Positions 1 to 9,283 of a stretch of 64,000 nucleotides of DNA are shown piece after piece. Under the pieces are notes generated by a model. It worked only from the letters and a program-made list of their open reading frames with translations. It was not told the DNA's origin and did not search any database. The DNA comes from Mycobacterium sp. 1081908.1 (lineage in GTDB: Bacteria; Actinomycetota; Actinomycetes; Mycobacteriales; Mycobacteriaceae), in the NCBI RefSeq assembly GCF_001673535.1, contig NZ_LZLY01000103.1:53277-117276 (forward strand), written 5' to 3'. The number at the start of each line of letters is the position of its first letter. The first letter of the stretch is position 1. The translations under genes were made by a program, and so were the position numbers.

Positions 1-446
1 ACTCGCTGCTGAAGAGGCGCGGCACGCAGTTCGTCGTGGTCTCCGCGGCCGAGCCCGACGCGCTGCGCGAGGCGGCATTCTTCGTCGACCGCCTGTCGCA
101 GGAGGGCATGCCGCTCGCGGGGCTGGTCCTGAACCGCACCCACCCGACGCTGTGCTCCCTGCCGGTCGAGCGGGCCATCGACGGGAGCGAGACGCTGGAC
201 GAATCGGATTCCGACGCCGCCGCGTTGGCTTCCGCGGTGCTGAAGATCCACGCCGACCGGGCGCAAACCGCGAAGCGGGAAATCAGGCTGCTCTCGCGCT
301 TCACCGGAGCCCACCCGCACGTGCCGGTCATCGGGGTTCCGTCGCTGCCGTTCGATGTCTCGGACCTGGACGCGCTGCGGGCGCTCGCGGATCAGATCAC
401 CGCCGTCGGCGACGAAGCGGCCCGCGCTGGGGGCACCTCCCGCTAG
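1..446 (+). CDS. Anion-transporting ATPase family protein, C-terminal part (Rv3680-like)
   Basis: This is the 3' part of a gene that enters from the left edge, in the frame whose first full codon is at base 3, ending in TAG at 444-446. The roughly 147 residues visible contain an alternating hydrophobic/basic pattern ([15 protein letters not shown], then GLVLNR, then [18 protein letters not shown]). This is typical of the C-terminal half of ArsA/Get3-like P-loop ATPases, where the VPxLPxDVxDLxAL segment closes the domain. In M. tuberculosis the gene next to whiB4 on this side is Rv3680, one of a pair of such ATPases. The nucleotide-binding P-loop lies outside the window, so the assignment rests on this tail and on gene order. 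Confidence 0.7.
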   Translation, partial: SLLKRRGTQFVVVSAAEPDALREAAFFVDRLSQEGMPLAGLVLNRTHPTLCSLPVERAIDGSETLDESDSDAAALASAVLKIHADRAQTAKREIRLLSRFTGAHPHVPVIGVPSLPFDVSDLDALRALADQITAVGDEAARAGGTSR

Positions 447-727
447 CGGGGGACGGGGCGCTGAGAAGATCACCCGCCGGTTAGACGCTCGCAGAAGCTA
501 TTAGACATGAGCCAGCAGTGGTCGGTGCCGGCCGATTCGTTGCTGTCGAATTACTATTGGGCACAAGCCAGCTAGCATTCCACACCAGCCAGTTGTATAT
601 TGAACAAAGGTCAGTAAGGTGCCCACTCAGGGCTGTAACAGTTTCGTAATCACGAAAACAGTTATTTTCAGAACCGTTAGTTCGCTTGCGCCCGGAATTG
701 CCTGACGCGCTCGTAAAATACCGCCGG

Positions 728-1078
728 TCAGCCGACGCTGCGGCCGCGGCGCTTCTCGAAGAAGTCCTGCCAGGAGATGACCTCGGGATGCTGCTTCAGC
801 AGGGCCCGGCGCTGGCGCTCGGTCATCCCGCCCCACACCCCGAACTCGACCTTGTTGTCCAACGCATCCGCCCCGCACTCCTGCATCACCGGGCAGTGGC
901 GGCAGATCACCGCCGCCTTGCGCTGGGCGGCCCCCCGAACAAACAGTTCATCGGGGTCAGTGGTCCGACATAGCGCCTTCGAAACCCACGCGATCCGTTC
1001 CTCGGCGTCGACACTGCGTAATACGCCCTGAGCAGCCGCAATGTTCGTTCGACGCGCGGCCGGCCGTGAACCTGACAC
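728..1078 (-). CDS. whiB4: WhiB4-type iron-sulfur redox sensor and transcription factor
   Basis: A 116-residue WhiB family protein. Four cysteines (C37, C59, C62, C68, spacing C-x21-C-x2-C-x5-C) would hold a [4Fe-4S] cluster. They are followed by the family signature GVWGG at about 80-84 and a basic tail (ERQRRALLK, EKRRGR) that contacts DNA. WhiB4 in M. tuberculosis loses its cluster on oxidation and regulates antioxidant and PE/PPE genes; that is family knowledge, not visible here. It is divergent from ponA2 across 358 bases, exactly as in M. tuberculosis, which supports the WhiB4 identity rather than another WhiB. The start chosen gives the family's usual length of about 118. Confidence 0.92.
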   Translation of the reverse strand: MSGSRPAARRTNIAAAQGVLRSVDAEERIAWVSKALCRTTDPDELFVRGAAQRKAAVICRHCPVMQECGADALDNKVEFGVWGGMTERQRRALLKQHPEVISWQDFFEKRRGRSVG

Positions 1079-1436
1079 GAGCTGTTCCCTTCCTTCCGAC
1101 CGCTTGCGCGGCCGCCCTCCTCGGGTGCAGACCCTGCTGCGATCTACGCCACACCATGCAAATCGGTGTTATCTGAATCTCACCGTGTGTCTAAGTTAGG
1201 TGGTCAGGTGGCAATTGCGCAACAGTCTGATAACGCTTTTTTTGGGACGGGCGTGCAGTCTTGGGGAAAAGCTTAAACCCGAGCGGGGCACCGCGCACTT
1301 CACCCGGGTGGCTGACCAGTGACGGCGGCGATAATTTTTTGCCAAGCCCCATCGTAAGTTCGCTGGTCACGGTATGACGGGGGTTTGGCCAACTCGTGGC
1401 GTGGCCACCTGACCGGGGGCGGCTACCCTAGAACGC
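1079..1436. other. Divergent intergenic region between whiB4 and ponA2
   Basis: A 358-base stretch without a convincing gene. It must carry the promoters of whiB4 (leftward) and ponA2 (rightward). The middle (about 1160-1260) is clearly more AT-rich than the surroundings and includes a run of seven T at about 1237-1243. I could not pick a -10/-35 pair with confidence. Confidence 0.5.
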
Positions 1437-3863
1437 ATGTCAGACCGCCCCCCGGCCGTTCTCACGGTTCTCAAGCTCGCGGGGTGCTGTTTGTTGGCCA
1501 GCGTCGTCGCCACGGCCCTGATGTTTCCGCTCGCCGGCGGAATCGGGCTGATGTCCAATCGGGCCTCCGAGGTGGTCGCCAACGGGTCCGCCCAGTTGAC
1601 GCAGGGCGAGGTGCCCGCCGTGTCGACGATGGTCGACAAGAAGGGCAACGTCATCGCGTGGCTGTACTCTCAGCGCCGCTTCGAGGTGCCCACCGACAAG
1701 ATCGCCAACACCATGAAGCTGGCGATCGTCTCGATCGAGGACAAGCGCTTCGCCGACCACAACGGGGTGGACTGGAAGGGCACGCTGACGGGGCTGGCCG
1801 GCTACGCGTCCGGCGACGTGGATACCCGCGGCGGCTCGACCATCGAACAGCAGTACATCAAGAACTACCAACTGCTGGTGACCGCCCAGACCGACGCCGA
1901 GAAGCGCGCGGCGGTGGAAACCACCCCGGCACGCAAGCTGCGCGAGATCCGGATGGCGCTCACGCTGGACAAGACCTTCACCAAACCGGAGATCCTGACG
2001 CGCTACCTGAACCTGGTGTCGTTCGGCAACGGTTCGTTCGGCGTGCAGGACGCGGCCCAAACGTACTTCGGTATCAACGCCTCGGACCTGAACTGGCAGC
2101 AGGCGGCCCTGCTCGCGGGCATGGTGCAGTCGACCAGCGCGCTCAACCCGTACACCAACCCCGACGGCGCCCTGGCCCGGCGGAACCTGGTCCTCGACAC
2201 CATGATCGAGAACCTGCCCCAGGAGGCCGACGCCCTTCGCGCCGCCAAGGCCACGCCGCTGGGCGTGCTGCCCCAGCCCAACGAGCTGCCCCGCGGCTGT
2301 ATCGCGGCCGGCGACCGCGCCTTCTTCTGCGACTACGTCCAGGAGTACCTGTCCCGCGCCGGGATCAGTAAGGAACAGGTGGCCAGGGGCGGCTACCTGA
2401 TCCGCACCACGTTGGACCCGGATGTGCAGGTCCCGGTCAAGGCGGCCATCGACAAGTACGCCAGCCCGACCCTGCCGGGCATCTCGAGCGTCATGAGCGT
2501 GATCCAGCCGGGCAAGACCTCCCACCACGTCATGGCGATGGCCAGCAACCGCACCTACGGCCTGAACCTCGACGCCGGCGAGACCATGCGACCGCAACCG
2601 TTCTCCCTCGTCGGCGACGGCGCGGGGTCGGTATTCAAGATCTTCACCACCGCCGCCGCGCTGGACATGGGCATGGGGATCAACGCCACGCTCGAGGTTC
2701 CGGGCCGGTTCCAGGCCAAGGGCATGGGAAGCGGCGGTGCCAAGGGCTGCCCGAAGGACACCTGGTGCGTCGTCAACGCGGGTAACTACCGGGGCTCGAT
2801 GAACGTGACCGACGCGTTGGCCACCTCGCCCAACACCGCGTTCGCCAAGCTGATCCAGCAGGTGGGCGTCAGCCGGACGGTGGACATGGCCATCAAGCTG
2901 GGGCTGCGGTCCTATGCCGATCCGGGCACCGCGCGCGACTACAACCGCGACAGCAACGAGAGCCTGGCCGACTTCGTCAAACGGCAGAACATCGGCTCGT
3001 TCACCCTGGGCCCGATCGAGGTGAACGCGCTGGAGTTGTCCAACGTGGCGGCCACCCTGGCCTCCGGCGGGGTGTGGTGCCCGCCGAACCCCATCGACAA
3101 GCTGATCGACCGCAACGGCAACGAGGTCTCCGTGACGACCGAGACCTGCGATCAGGTGGTGCCCGAGGGCCTGGCCAACACGATGGCCAACGCGATGAGC
3201 AAGGACGCCGTGGGCAGCGGCACGGCGGCGGGCTCGGCCGGCGCGGCGGGCTGGGACCTGCCGGTGTCGGGTAAGACCGGAACCACGGAGGCCCACCGTT
3301 CGTCCGGCTTCGTGGGATTCACCAGCCACTACGCGGCCGCCAACTATATCTACGACGATTCGCCCAACCCGACGGATTTGTGCTCCGCCCCGCTGCGTCA
3401 CTGCGGCGAGGGGGACCTCTACGGCGGCAACGAGCCGGCGCGCACCTGGTTCACCGCGATGAAACCGATCGCGACCAGCTTCGGCGAGGTCAAGCTGCCG
3501 CCGACCGACCCCCGCTATGTCGAGGGCTCCCCGGCTTCGCGGGTGCCGGCCGTCACCGGCCTCGACGTCGACGCGGCCCGGCAGCGCATCAAGGAGGCGG
3601 GCTTCCCGGTCGCCGACCAGACCAACTCGGTGAACAGCACCGCCAAGCTGGGCGAGGTGGTCGGAACGTCGCCGTCCGGCCAAACGATTCCGGGGTCGAT
3701 CATCACGATCCAGGTCAGCAACGGCATCCCGCCGGCGCCGCCCCCGCCGCCTGAGGGTGCGCCGCCCGTGGTGGGCTCGCAGGTGGTCGAGATTCCGGGC
3801 CTGCCGCCGATCACGATTCCGCTGCTGGCGCCACCGCCGCCGCCCGGGGCGCCCCCTCCATAA
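1437..3863 (+). CDS. ponA2: Bifunctional class A penicillin-binding protein with PASTA domain
   Basis: An 808-residue peptidoglycan synthase that polymerises glycan strands and cross-links stem peptides outside the membrane. Order: a short N-terminal tail and membrane anchor (about 10-38); glycosyltransferase family 51 domain with EDKRF at about 101 (catalytic Glu), GGSTIEQQ, and RKLREIRMAL; transpeptidase domain with SVFK (catalytic Ser at about 398), SPN at about 464 and KTGTT at about 612; one PASTA domain at about 700-765; and a Pro-rich tail. All catalytic motifs are intact. PonA2 differs from PonA1 by its PASTA domain. Position next to whiB4 matches Rv3682. The ATG at 1437 gives a basic N-terminus just before the anchor. 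Confidence 0.95.
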   Translation: MSDRPPAVLTVLKLAGCCLLASVVATALMFPLAGGIGLMSNRASEVVANGSAQLTQGEVPAVSTMVDKKGNVIAWLYSQRRFEVPTDKIANTMKLAIVSIEDKRFADHNGVDWKGTLTGLAGYASGDVDTRGGSTIEQQYIKNYQLLVTAQTDAEKRAAVETTPARKLREIRMALTLDKTFTKPEILTRYLNLVSFGNGSFGVQDAAQTYFGINASDLNWQQAALLAGMVQSTSALNPYTNPDGALARRNLVLDTMIENLPQEADALRAAKATPLGVLPQPNELPRGCIAAGDRAFFCDYVQEYLSRAGISKEQVARGGYLIRTTLDPDVQVPVKAAIDKYASPTLPGISSVMSVIQPGKTSHHVMAMASNRTYGLNLDAGETMRPQPFSLVGDGAGSVFKIFTTAAALDMGMGINATLEVPGRFQAKGMGSGGAKGCPKDTWCVVNAGNYRGSMNVTDALATSPNTAFAKLIQQVGVSRTVDMAIKLGLRSYADPGTARDYNRDSNESLADFVKRQNIGSFTLGPIEVNALELSNVAATLASGGVWCPPNPIDKLIDRNGNEVSVTTETCDQVVPEGLANTMANAMSKDAVGSGTAAGSAGAAGWDLPVSGKTGTTEAHRSSGFVGFTSHYAAANYIYDDSPNPTDLCSAPLRHCGEGDLYGGNEPARTWFTAMKPIATSFGEVKLPPTDPRYVEGSPASRVPAVTGLDVDAARQRIKEAGFPVADQTNSVNSTAKLGEVVGTSPSGQTIPGSIITIQVSNGIPPAPPPPPEGAPPVVGSQVVEIPGLPPITIPLLAPPPPPGAPPP

Positions 3864-3933
3864 GCGGCCGGCATATCCGAGTTGTGGCGCAAGCTATACG
3901 CGCCGAGACCGCAACCGGCAGTAGGCTTCCTGC

Positions 3934-4893
3934 ATGGCTGACGTTCTGCCCGTCCTGATGCGCACCGGCGCCGTGGCGCTCGGCTCGACCCTGGCCGGCA
4001 TCGGTTATGCCTCGCTCGTCGAGCGCAACGCGTTCGTCCTGCGCGAGATAACCATGCCCGTCCTGACGCCGGGGTCCACGCCGCTGCGGGTGCTGCACAT
4101 CAGCGATCTGCACATGCTGCCCAACCAGCGCCGCAAACAGGCCTGGCTGCGCGAGCTGGCGGCCTGGGAGCCCGACCTGGTCGTCAACACCGGCGACAAC
4201 CTGGCGCACCCCAAGGCGGTGCCCGCGGTGGTGCAGACCCTGGGCGACCTGCTGTCGCGGCCCGGCGTCTTCGTCTTCGGCAGCAACGACTACTTCGGGC
4301 CCCGCCTGAAGAACCCGCTGAACTACCTGACCAACCCGTCCCACCGGGTCCGCGGCGAGCCGCTGCCCTGGCAGGACCTGCGGGCCGCGTTCACCGAGCG
4401 CGGCTGGCTCGACCTGACGCACACCCGCCGCGAGTTCGAGGTGGCCGGCCTGCACATCGCCGCGGCGGGCGTGGACGACCCGCACATCGACCGGGACCGC
4501 TACGACGCGATCGCGGGCCCGGCCAGCCCCGCCGCGAACCTCAGGCTCGGTTTGACGCACTCCCCCGAGCCCCGGGTGCTGGACCGCTTCGCCGCCGACG
4601 GCTACCAGCTGGTGATGGCCGGACACACCCACGGTGGGCAGCTGTGCCTGCCGTTCTACGGCGCCCTGGTGACCAACTGCGGCCTGGACCGCTCGCGGGC
4701 CAAGGGGCCGTCGCGCTGGGGCGCCAACATGGCGTTGCACGTCTCCGCCGGGATAGGCACCTCGCCGTTCGCGCCCGTGCGATTCTGCTGCAGGCCCGAG
4801 GCGACCCTGCTGACGCTGATCGCCAGCCCGATGGGCGACCGCGATTCCACCAGCGACCTGAGCCGTTCGCAGCCGACCGCCTCGGTGCGTTGA
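3934..4893 (+). CDS. Membrane-anchored calcineurin-like metallophosphoesterase (Rv3683-like)
   Basis: A 319-residue protein with an N-terminal hydrophobic segment (about 5-26) followed by a metallophosphoesterase domain. Metal-ligand motifs are in order: SDLH (D58, H60), GDN (D88), GSND (N118, in place of the usual GNHE) and GHTHGG at about residue 230. This layout resembles YaeI/YkuE-type phosphodiesterases that act on lipid-linked substrates at the membrane; the substrate here is not evident. It lies 70 bases after ponA2 and its stop overlaps the start of the next gene, so the two are probably co-transcribed. It corresponds by position to Rv3683. Confidence 0.88.
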   Translation: MADVLPVLMRTGAVALGSTLAGIGYASLVERNAFVLREITMPVLTPGSTPLRVLHISDLHMLPNQRRKQAWLRELAAWEPDLVVNTGDNLAHPKAVPAVVQTLGDLLSRPGVFVFGSNDYFGPRLKNPLNYLTNPSHRVRGEPLPWQDLRAAFTERGWLDLTHTRREFEVAGLHIAAAGVDDPHIDRDRYDAIAGPASPAANLRLGLTHSPEPRVLDRFAADGYQLVMAGHTHGGQLCLPFYGALVTNCGLDRSRAKGPSRWGANMALHVSAGIGTSPFAPVRFCCRPEATLLTLIASPMGDRDSTSDLSRSQPTASVR

Positions 4894-6002
4894 GCGACCG
4901 GACCCGGATCGCGGTCCGTACCCTGCCACGAAGCTGGACGGACGACGCGATCCGGCTGATCCAGGCCGACGCGCGGCGCAGCGCCGACACCCACCTGCTG
5001 CGCTATCCCCTGCCGTCGGCGTGGGGCGGTGACGCAGAGGTCGCGCTATACCTCAAGGACGAGAGCACGCACATCACCGGCAGCCTCAAGCACCGGCTGG
5101 CGCGCTCGTTGTTCCTGTACGCGCTGTGCAACGGGTGGATCGGCGAGGGCACCACGGTCGTCGAGGCGTCGTCGGGTTCGACGGCGGTGTCCGAGGCCTA
5201 CTTCGCGGCCCTGCTGGGGCTGCCGTTCGTCGCGGTGATGCCGGCATCGACCAGCGCCTCCAAGGTTGCGCTGATCGAATCACAAGGCGGCCGTTGCCAT
5301 TTCGTGACAGACTCGAGCCAGGTGTACGCCGAGGCGGAGCGCGTCGCCAAGGACACCGGTGGGCACTACCTCGACCAGTTCACCAACGCCGAGCGCGCCA
5401 CCGACTGGCGCGGCAACAACAACATCGCGGAGTCGATCTACGAGCAGATGCGCGAGGAGCGACACCCCGTCCCGGAGTGGATCGTGGTCGGCGCGGGCAC
5501 CGGCGGCACCAGCGCGACCATCGGACGCTACATCCGCTATCGGCGGCACGCGACCCGGCTGTGCGTCGTCGACCCGGAGAACTCCGCGTTCTTTCCCGCC
5601 TACGCCGAGGAGCGCTGCGACGTCGTGATGCCCGCCTCGTCGCGGATCGAGGGCATCGGGCGCCCGCGGGTCGAGCCATCATTTCTGCCCGGCGTCGTCG
5701 ACCGCATGGTCGCGGTGCCCGACGCCGCGTCGATCGCCGCCGCCCGCCACGTCAGCGCCGTCCTGGGGCGCCGGGTGGGGCCGTCTACCGGCACCAACCT
5801 GTGGGGCGCCTTCGGCCTGCTCGCCGAGATGGTTTCCGAGGGCCGCAGCGGCTCGGTGGTCACCCTGCTGGCCGACAGCGGCGACCGCTACGCCGACACC
5901 TATTTCAGCGACGAGTGGGTCAGCGCGCAGGGCCTCGATCCGGCCGGCCATGCCGAGGCGCTGGTCGAATTCGAGCGCAGCTGCGCGTGGTCGAGCCCAT
6001 AG
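4890..6002 (+). CDS. PLP-dependent cysteine synthase/cystathionine beta-synthase fold lyase (Rv3684-like)
   Basis: A fold-type II PLP enzyme of about 370 residues. Visible motifs: the Schiff-base lysine in TGSLKHR (K67), the SSGSTAVS substrate loop, and the glycine-rich phosphate cradle [12 protein letters not shown]. The family makes or breaks C-S bonds at the beta carbon of serine or cysteine derivatives; the M. tuberculosis counterpart Rv3684 is annotated as a lyase of this group, and the exact substrate is unknown to me. I placed the start at the TTG at 4890, which overlaps the preceding stop codon (TTGA) and needs no intergenic gap. No ATG or GTG lies nearby in frame, so the start is uncertain. 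Confidence 0.82.
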   Translation: MSDRTRIAVRTLPRSWTDDAIRLIQADARRSADTHLLRYPLPSAWGGDAEVALYLKDESTHITGSLKHRLARSLFLYALCNGWIGEGTTVVEASSGSTAVSEAYFAALLGLPFVAVMPASTSASKVALIESQGGRCHFVTDSSQVYAEAERVAKDTGGHYLDQFTNAERATDWRGNNNIAESIYEQMREERHPVPEWIVVGAGTGGTSATIGRYIRYRRHATRLCVVDPENSAFFPAYAEERCDVVMPASSRIEGIGRPRVEPSFLPGVVDRMVAVPDAASIAAARHVSAVLGRRVGPSTGTNLWGAFGLLAEMVSEGRSGSVVTLLADSGDRYADTYFSDEWVSAQGLDPAGHAEALVEFERSCAWSSP

Positions 6003-6055
6003 CCAGCGGTTTGGTCAGCCGGCGGGCCGGTGCGATACGCTGTCGTGGCTTCAAG

Positions 6056-6129
<74 letters not shown>

Positions 6130-6300
6130 CTCACTGTCTTGCCTCAAGACTCGCTGCGGCACTTGCCCAGAGGCGCGCGCACCGGGTTAGCAGTTGGTTA
6201 ACTATTTCTGCGGACAGCGCCCGCCAGGTTTCAGGACAGCTGCAGCGGTCATTAACTATGTTGGATGTTCGACTAGTTGACGGTCTGTGGGGTAAGCCTG

Positions 6301-7203
6301 ATGTCATTTGTCAGCGTGGTGCCGGACAGTGTTGCGGTGGCGGCCCAGGATCTGGACCAGATTGGTTCCGCGCTGAGTGCGGCGCGAACGGGCGCGGGTT
6401 CCACGACCGCCATAGCGGCTGCGGCCCAGGACGAGGTGTCGACCGCGGTCGCGCGGCTGTTCGAAAATTTCGGCCAGGATTTTCGGGTTCTCAGCGCCGA
6501 GGCGCAGGCATTCCATGACGAGTTCGTGCGCACGTTGAACGCCGGGGCGGCTCAGTACGTCAGCGCCGAGGCCGCCAACGTCCAGCAGACCTTGCAGAAC
6601 GCGCTGAATGGTCCGAGCGAGGCGTTGCTGGGGCAGTCGTTGGTCGGGACCGGAGCCGGCCTTCCGGGCGCCGCGGCCAGCGTGATTAACACGCCGTTCA
6701 GCATGGTCGTCTACAACCAACCCACCCCATTCGGTCCCATCGTGCTCACGATGAATGGGTACGGATCGCTGCTCCCGCCCGGCGGGGTCACCGTGACGTC
6801 GGGGTCACTCGAGGTGCCGACGCCGCTTGTGCTTGCCGTCGACGCCATAGGGCCGGAGGCCAACGTTGCGATTGCGCTCGCCAATAGCGGTAGTGCATTC
6901 GTCAACGCGGTGCAGACCGGGAACCCGGTGGCGGCCGCCGCAGCACTGGTCAACGCCCCGGGCGGTGCCGTCAACGGCTTCTTCTTCGGCCAACAATCCA
7001 TGTCGATGTCCTACCCGGTGCCTTCGGACACCGGCTACACGACGGCACAGGTCTCCGTTCCCCTTGGCGGGCTGTTCGCTCCCCAACAGCCCGTGACAAT
7101 GACGCTGACCTCGACCGACGGGACGCAGACTTCCATTCCGTTGAGCGGTACGGAGTTCGGGGGCCTCATTCCCGCCCTGATGGCCGAAGTGCCCAGCGTC
7201 TAA
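6301..7203 (+). CDS. PE family protein with C-terminal extension
   Basis: A 300-residue protein. Residues 1-95 form a PE domain: start MSFVSVVPD, then a helical segment ending in DEVSTAVARLF, then FGQDFRVL, with the secretion-type motif YVSAE (YxxxE) near residue 88. PE domains target proteins to ESX/type VII export, normally with a PPE partner, and none is adjacent. The remaining 200 residues are beta-rich and Gly/Pro-containing and share a module with the PE proteins at 58 and 60 kb: FVNAVQTGNPVAAAAALVNAP, NGFFFGQQ and a final GGLIPALM. Function of this module is unknown to me. The ATG at 6301 gives the canonical PE N-terminus; an upstream in-frame start at 6277 would add eight atypical residues. 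Confidence 0.9.
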   Translation: MSFVSVVPDSVAVAAQDLDQIGSALSAARTGAGSTTAIAAAAQDEVSTAVARLFENFGQDFRVLSAEAQAFHDEFVRTLNAGAAQYVSAEAANVQQTLQNALNGPSEALLGQSLVGTGAGLPGAAASVINTPFSMVVYNQPTPFGPIVLTMNGYGSLLPPGGVTVTSGSLEVPTPLVLAVDAIGPEANVAIALANSGSAFVNAVQTGNPVAAAAALVNAPGGAVNGFFFGQQSMSMSYPVPSDTGYTTAQVSVPLGGLFAPQQPVTMTLTSTDGTQTSIPLSGTEFGGLIPALMAEVPSV

Positions 7204-7213
7204 TCGTCGCTGC

Positions 7214-7232
7214 CAAATCCCGTCACCCCGAC
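7214..7232 (+). repeat. Second copy of the tRNA-Pro 3' end (att-like)
   Basis: CAAATCCCGTCACCCCGAC matches the tRNA-Pro 3' end (6112-6130) at 18 of 19 positions in the same orientation. It lies 10 bases after the PE stop codon, with no tRNA body in front of it. The 1.1-kb segment between the copies holds only the PE gene. Confidence 0.75.
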
Positions 7233-7343
7233 CCTATTAGTCGTTCGGCGTCATAGATGACGCGCCGCGATTCGCGAACCCGATATCGCGTTTGAAGGTC
7301 GGCAATCACTCGGGCGCGGCGAGGGCGGTGCTAGCGTGCGCCC

Positions 7344-8027
7344 ATGGGAATCCCCGTCTGGGTTTGGGCTCTCACCGTCGTCGTCTTGCTCGCCTCTATG
7401 GGCTTCTCCATCTCTGTGTTGCTGTTCATGCGCAGGGTGCAGGGTCCGAAATTCAGCGGTCCGGCGCTGACGGGAACTGGGCGCGTTTCGGCGATTCCAT
7501 CGCTGGGCCTCCTGAGCGGTGGCGGCGCCGTCGTGGGAAACATCCAGTTGTTCCTTCACGACATGGGGCAAAGCGGCAGCCGGCTGTGCGGCATCGGACT
7601 GCGAGTCGAGATTCCCGGCCGCGAACCGTACGACGCGACGGTCTGGCAGGTTATCGACCGCACCCAAGTCGCCGCGATGGAGAGCGGAGCGGCTTTTCCG
7701 GTGGAGGTCGATTCCGCCGATCCGCGAAACGTTCGGATCGACTTCGGCCGGCCGGTGCAACATAGCGCTCCGCCGGCAACGGAGAATCCGGCAATCGGCG
7801 GTGTGATGTCGAATCCGGCGACAAACACGCTGGCCATCGCGTCCGTGGTAATGGCGTTTGTCTTCCCGGTGATAGCGATACCAATGAGCCTCAGCGCCCG
7901 TTCCCAAATCCGCAAGACCGGGGAACGGGGCGCGGGAATCGCCTTGGCCGCCTTGCTGATTGGCTGCCTCTACCTGGTCGGAATCGTGGTCATGGTGGCT
8001 GTCATCCCTCAGCTGACAAAGCATTAA
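7344..8027 (+). CDS. Membrane protein with C-terminal DUF4190-like domain
   Basis: A 227-residue protein with an N-terminal membrane helix (about 5-28), a middle region of about 120 residues with beta character (IQLFLHDMGQSGSRLCGIGL and similar strands) that is probably outside the membrane, and a C-terminal pair of helices (about 155-220). The C-terminal block, with LAIASVVMAFVFPVIAIPMS, ARSQIRKTGERGAGIALAAL and a final helix, has the shape of DUF4190, a short two-helix domain common in actinobacteria. No enzymatic motif is visible. It lies just outside the right att-like repeat and reads in the same direction as the next membrane gene. Function unknown. Confidence 0.75.
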   Translation: MGIPVWVWALTVVVLLASMGFSISVLLFMRRVQGPKFSGPALTGTGRVSAIPSLGLLSGGGAVVGNIQLFLHDMGQSGSRLCGIGLRVEIPGREPYDATVWQVIDRTQVAAMESGAAFPVEVDSADPRNVRIDFGRPVQHSAPPATENPAIGGVMSNPATNTLAIASVVMAFVFPVIAIPMSLSARSQIRKTGERGAGIALAALLIGCLYLVGIVVMVAVIPQLTKH

Positions 8028-8164
8028 AAGGGTCCGCCGCACGAATCACAGCGGCCTGCACTCACTGCCCCGCGAATCCGAGTAGGCGGCTACTCTATCG
8101 GCCGCGCATATTTGGGTGAAGTATTGGCGCTGTCGGCAGCCATTTGAGCGGAAGGCCTGGCGTC

Positions 8165-9283
8165 ATGGGTTTGGATGAGCATTGCCGGAACACGAAGTCC
8201 ATATGGAGCGTGATCGCCGCAGCCCCAGCCGACGCGGCTTTTGCGGGTCTGCTGACGGGATTCATGATCTCCGCCATCGCCTTCTTGCTGGGCCGAGAAC
8301 GGCAAGAGGACAAAATCCTTCACGCCGTTGCGCTATTTGCGCCCGGCTTGCTGGTTTTGGCGCTCGCGTGTAATCAGTTTGTCGGCATCACGGCGATAGC
8401 CCCGAATATGGGGCAAGACGCTGCCCCACAAACCAAGCCAGAAGTTGTGTGCAGCGTCGCCTGGACCCAAGGAATGACGGCTCAGGGCATGCTGGGTGTG
8501 GGCTTCGTAGTCGCGGTCGCCGGGCTGGTCTGGATGATGGCTCACGCCGTGGACGGAAACATCGACCGCGACGCCCCGGAAGGCGGCGGTCAGGACCGCA
8601 GAACCCTGATACATCTGGGCAACTTCCTCGTGTTCGTCGCCATTGCCACGGTCTCGCTGCTGTTGACGAACGGCTCGCTCAGTTACTACGACATGATGGG
8701 CACCGTCGGCGTCCATCCACCGAATCCCATGAAGGCCGTAATTTGGTGGACATTCGGGATAATGATGGCTGTTGACGCCGCGATAATCTCCGTGCGGACC
8801 GCCGGATATTATCTTGTTCGGCACAAGAGGATTCATGGCAAGTGGGATGAGCGCGGCGAACCTCGTGCGGCGCGGTATTTGCGACGAGGTTTCGTCGTTT
8901 GCGTGGTGGTGTTGACGGCAGGAATGGCCCTGATGGCGCCTCTGCACGCCGGGCTAGTTTCTCAAGGCAATTCTGCACCTGGCAACGTAGCGGCATTCTT
9001 TGCGGTGGCCCTGGGCATGTTCTATCCGTTCGCGATTTTCTTGTTCATTTCCGCTTCGGTGCCGGGACCGGACTTCTGGTATTGGGACATCATCTTCGAC
9101 ACCAAGGGGCGGCGCGAAGCCACCGCCAAGAAACCAGGAAGTCGGCCGCCGGCTTCGGCGGCCACGAGTCGTCACGCGGTTGATCCGACGCAAGCTTCAG
9201 GCGAGCATCTCGGCGACGACGGCGTCGGTCTCGGTCGGTCGCGCGAAGGTGGCGCCCAGGAACTGGGTCGACCACTCGTGTGA
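8165..9283 (+). CDS. Multi-pass membrane protein of unknown function
   Basis: About 372 residues from the ATG at 8165 (a TTG seven codons earlier is also possible). I see about seven hydrophobic segments: AGLLTGFMISAIAFLLG, a second ending in LVLALACN, a third with GFVVAVAGLVWMMA, then FLVFVAIATVSLLL, WWTFGIMMAVDAAII, VVCVVVLTAGMALMAPL and FFAVALGMFYPFAIFLF. The arrangement is that of an integral membrane protein; I do not recognise the family. The last 40-50 residues are low-complexity and polar, and the final 87 bases overlap the 3' end of the opposite-strand isochorismatase gene. The natural tail may therefore be shorter in relatives. Codon use and GC are somewhat less biased than in the backbone genes. 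Confidence 0.72.
   Translation: MGLDEHCRNTKSIWSVIAAAPADAAFAGLLTGFMISAIAFLLGRERQEDKILHAVALFAPGLLVLALACNQFVGITAIAPNMGQDAAPQTKPEVVCSVAWTQGMTAQGMLGVGFVVAVAGLVWMMAHAVDGNIDRDAPEGGGQDRRTLIHLGNFLVFVAIATVSLLLTNGSLSYYDMMGTVGVHPPNPMKAVIWWTFGIMMAVDAAIISVRTAGYYLVRHKRIHGKWDERGEPRAARYLRRGFVVCVVVLTAGMALMAPLHAGLVSQGNSAPGNVAAFFAVALGMFYPFAIFLFISASVPGPDFWYWDIIFDTKGRREATAKKPGSRPPASAATSRHAVDPTQASGEHLGDDGVGLGRSREGGAQELGRPLV

Noticed and set aside
1440..3683. Long minus-strand open frame across ponA2
   Set aside because: Arg/Gly/His-rich translation typical of the antisense of high-GC genes; ponA2 on the plus strand has all domain motifs.
4644..4889. Upstream extension of the PLP lyase into the phosphoesterase gene
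   Set aside because: Those codons are the shifted frame of the phosphoesterase, which has intact motifs to its own stop.
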